DNA from: Limanda limanda
Lineage: Eukaryota; Chordata; Actinopteri; Pleuronectiformes; Pleuronectidae
Direction: 5' to 3'
Length of the DNA stretch: 64,000 bases
Assembly (NCBI RefSeq): GCF_963576545.1
Contig: NW_026870402.1
Coordinates: 62,001-126,000, forward strand
A program made the translations under genes and the position numbers. The number at the start of each line of letters is the position of its first letter. Position 1 is the stretch's first letter. Below, piece after piece: positions 63,951-64,000 of this stretch. The notes under the pieces are model-generated. The model was given only the letters and a program-made list of their open reading frames with translations. It ran no database searches and had not been told where the DNA came from.

Positions 63951-64000
63951 GTGGGGGTAGAGCCTACTTGCAAGTCTCTCCGACCTTCACAAAAAAAGTT
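63951..64000 (+). repeat. Partial A or B monomer at right edge
   Basis: Monomer positions 1-50 (head GTGGGGGTAG and core to the A7 tract). The diagnostic linker lies beyond the window, so the type is undecided. The array continues to the right. Confidence 0.95.

Larger units (their letters stand above)
1..64000 (+). repeat. Composite satellite array, 155/163-bp monomers with embedded telomeric motif
   Basis: The entire window is a head-to-tail tandem array in one orientation. Every monomer boundary can be placed by the recurring starts GTGGGGGTAG (A, B) or GTCCAGATGC (Ap). There are 398 complete monomers: 164 A (163 bp), 117 B (155 bp) and 117 Ap (163 bp). Lengths sum exactly to 88-63950 once 15 copies of -6 bp, 2 of +6 bp and 3 of +1 bp are allowed, so there is no room for an insertion, gene or mobile element. 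Copies differ by only a few substitutions. A is about 47% GC with 7 CpG; B has 9 CpG. Each standard monomer has a KpnI site (GGTACC) and a ClaI site (ATCGAT); only B has SalI (GTCGAC). The family is not one I recognise by name. Heterochromatic location (subtelomeric or centromeric) is inference from structure alone. Confidence 0.98.

Noticed and set aside
1..64000. CRISPR array
   Set aside because: The 45-bp core recurs regularly, but the intervening segments are only two related linkers repeated hundreds of times, not unique spacers, and they are 110-118 bp long. No cas genes.
1..64000. LTR or other transposon as source of the repeat
   Set aside because: No terminal repeats, target-site duplications or coding remnants. 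All units are head-to-tail with exact length accounting.

Overview
The whole 64 kb window is one uninterrupted, head-to-tail satellite DNA array. I see no protein-coding gene, RNA gene, transposon or unique sequence in it. Placing every monomer boundary gives 398 complete monomers plus a partial one at each end. There are 164 A monomers (163 bp), 117 B monomers (155 bp), and 117 Ap monomers (A-type, 163 bp, with a different first 20 bp). An Ap follows every B and occurs nowhere else. The lengths close exactly: 281 A-type and 117 B monomers, with 15 copies 6 bp short, 2 copies 6 bp long and 3 copies 1 bp long, fill positions 88-63950 with nothing left over.

All monomers share a 45-bp core (monomer positions 21-65, with an A7 tract). 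Between cores lies one of two linkers. The 118-bp linker of A carries a telomere-type tract (CCCTAA)3CCC. The 110-bp linker of B has no telomeric motif and instead carries a GGTCGACC palindrome. The two linkers are related in their second half (GATGGTACC, ATCGAT) and unrelated in the first. About 833 CCCTAA units are thus dispersed at fixed places through 64 kb. The array is organised at higher levels: 318-bp (B-Ap), 481-bp (A-B-Ap) and 1443-bp periods, and tandem duplications of about 2.1, 3.8-4.0, 5.1-5.9 and 7.9-8.0 kb whose junctions can be placed in the core.

Layout, with monomer orders given in the features: 1-6344 mixed; 6345-12937 with a 2.09-kb tandem duplication; 12938-20782 a 3.84/4.00-kb tandem pair; 20783-26236 mixed with a 2.73-kb duplication; 26237-32019 a relative of the next block; 32020-39897 and 39898-47930 a 7.88/8.03-kb tandem pair; 47931-52074 rich in B-Ap dimers; 52075-58963 mainly regular 481-bp trimers; 58964-64000 A-rich, with private variants.

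Organism: a eukaryote, not further identifiable from this sequence. The embedded motif is TTAGGG on the minus strand, the telomere repeat of vertebrates, many other animals, many fungi, kinetoplastids and some plants (Asparagales). Monomer length near a nucleosome repeat and repeat homogenisation fit subtelomeric, pericentromeric or centromeric heterochromatin. If the array is subtelomeric, the CCCTAA orientation would put the telomere to the left. Open reading frames exist only because few stops occur in the repeat and because 318 bp is a multiple of three; I do not regard any as a gene.
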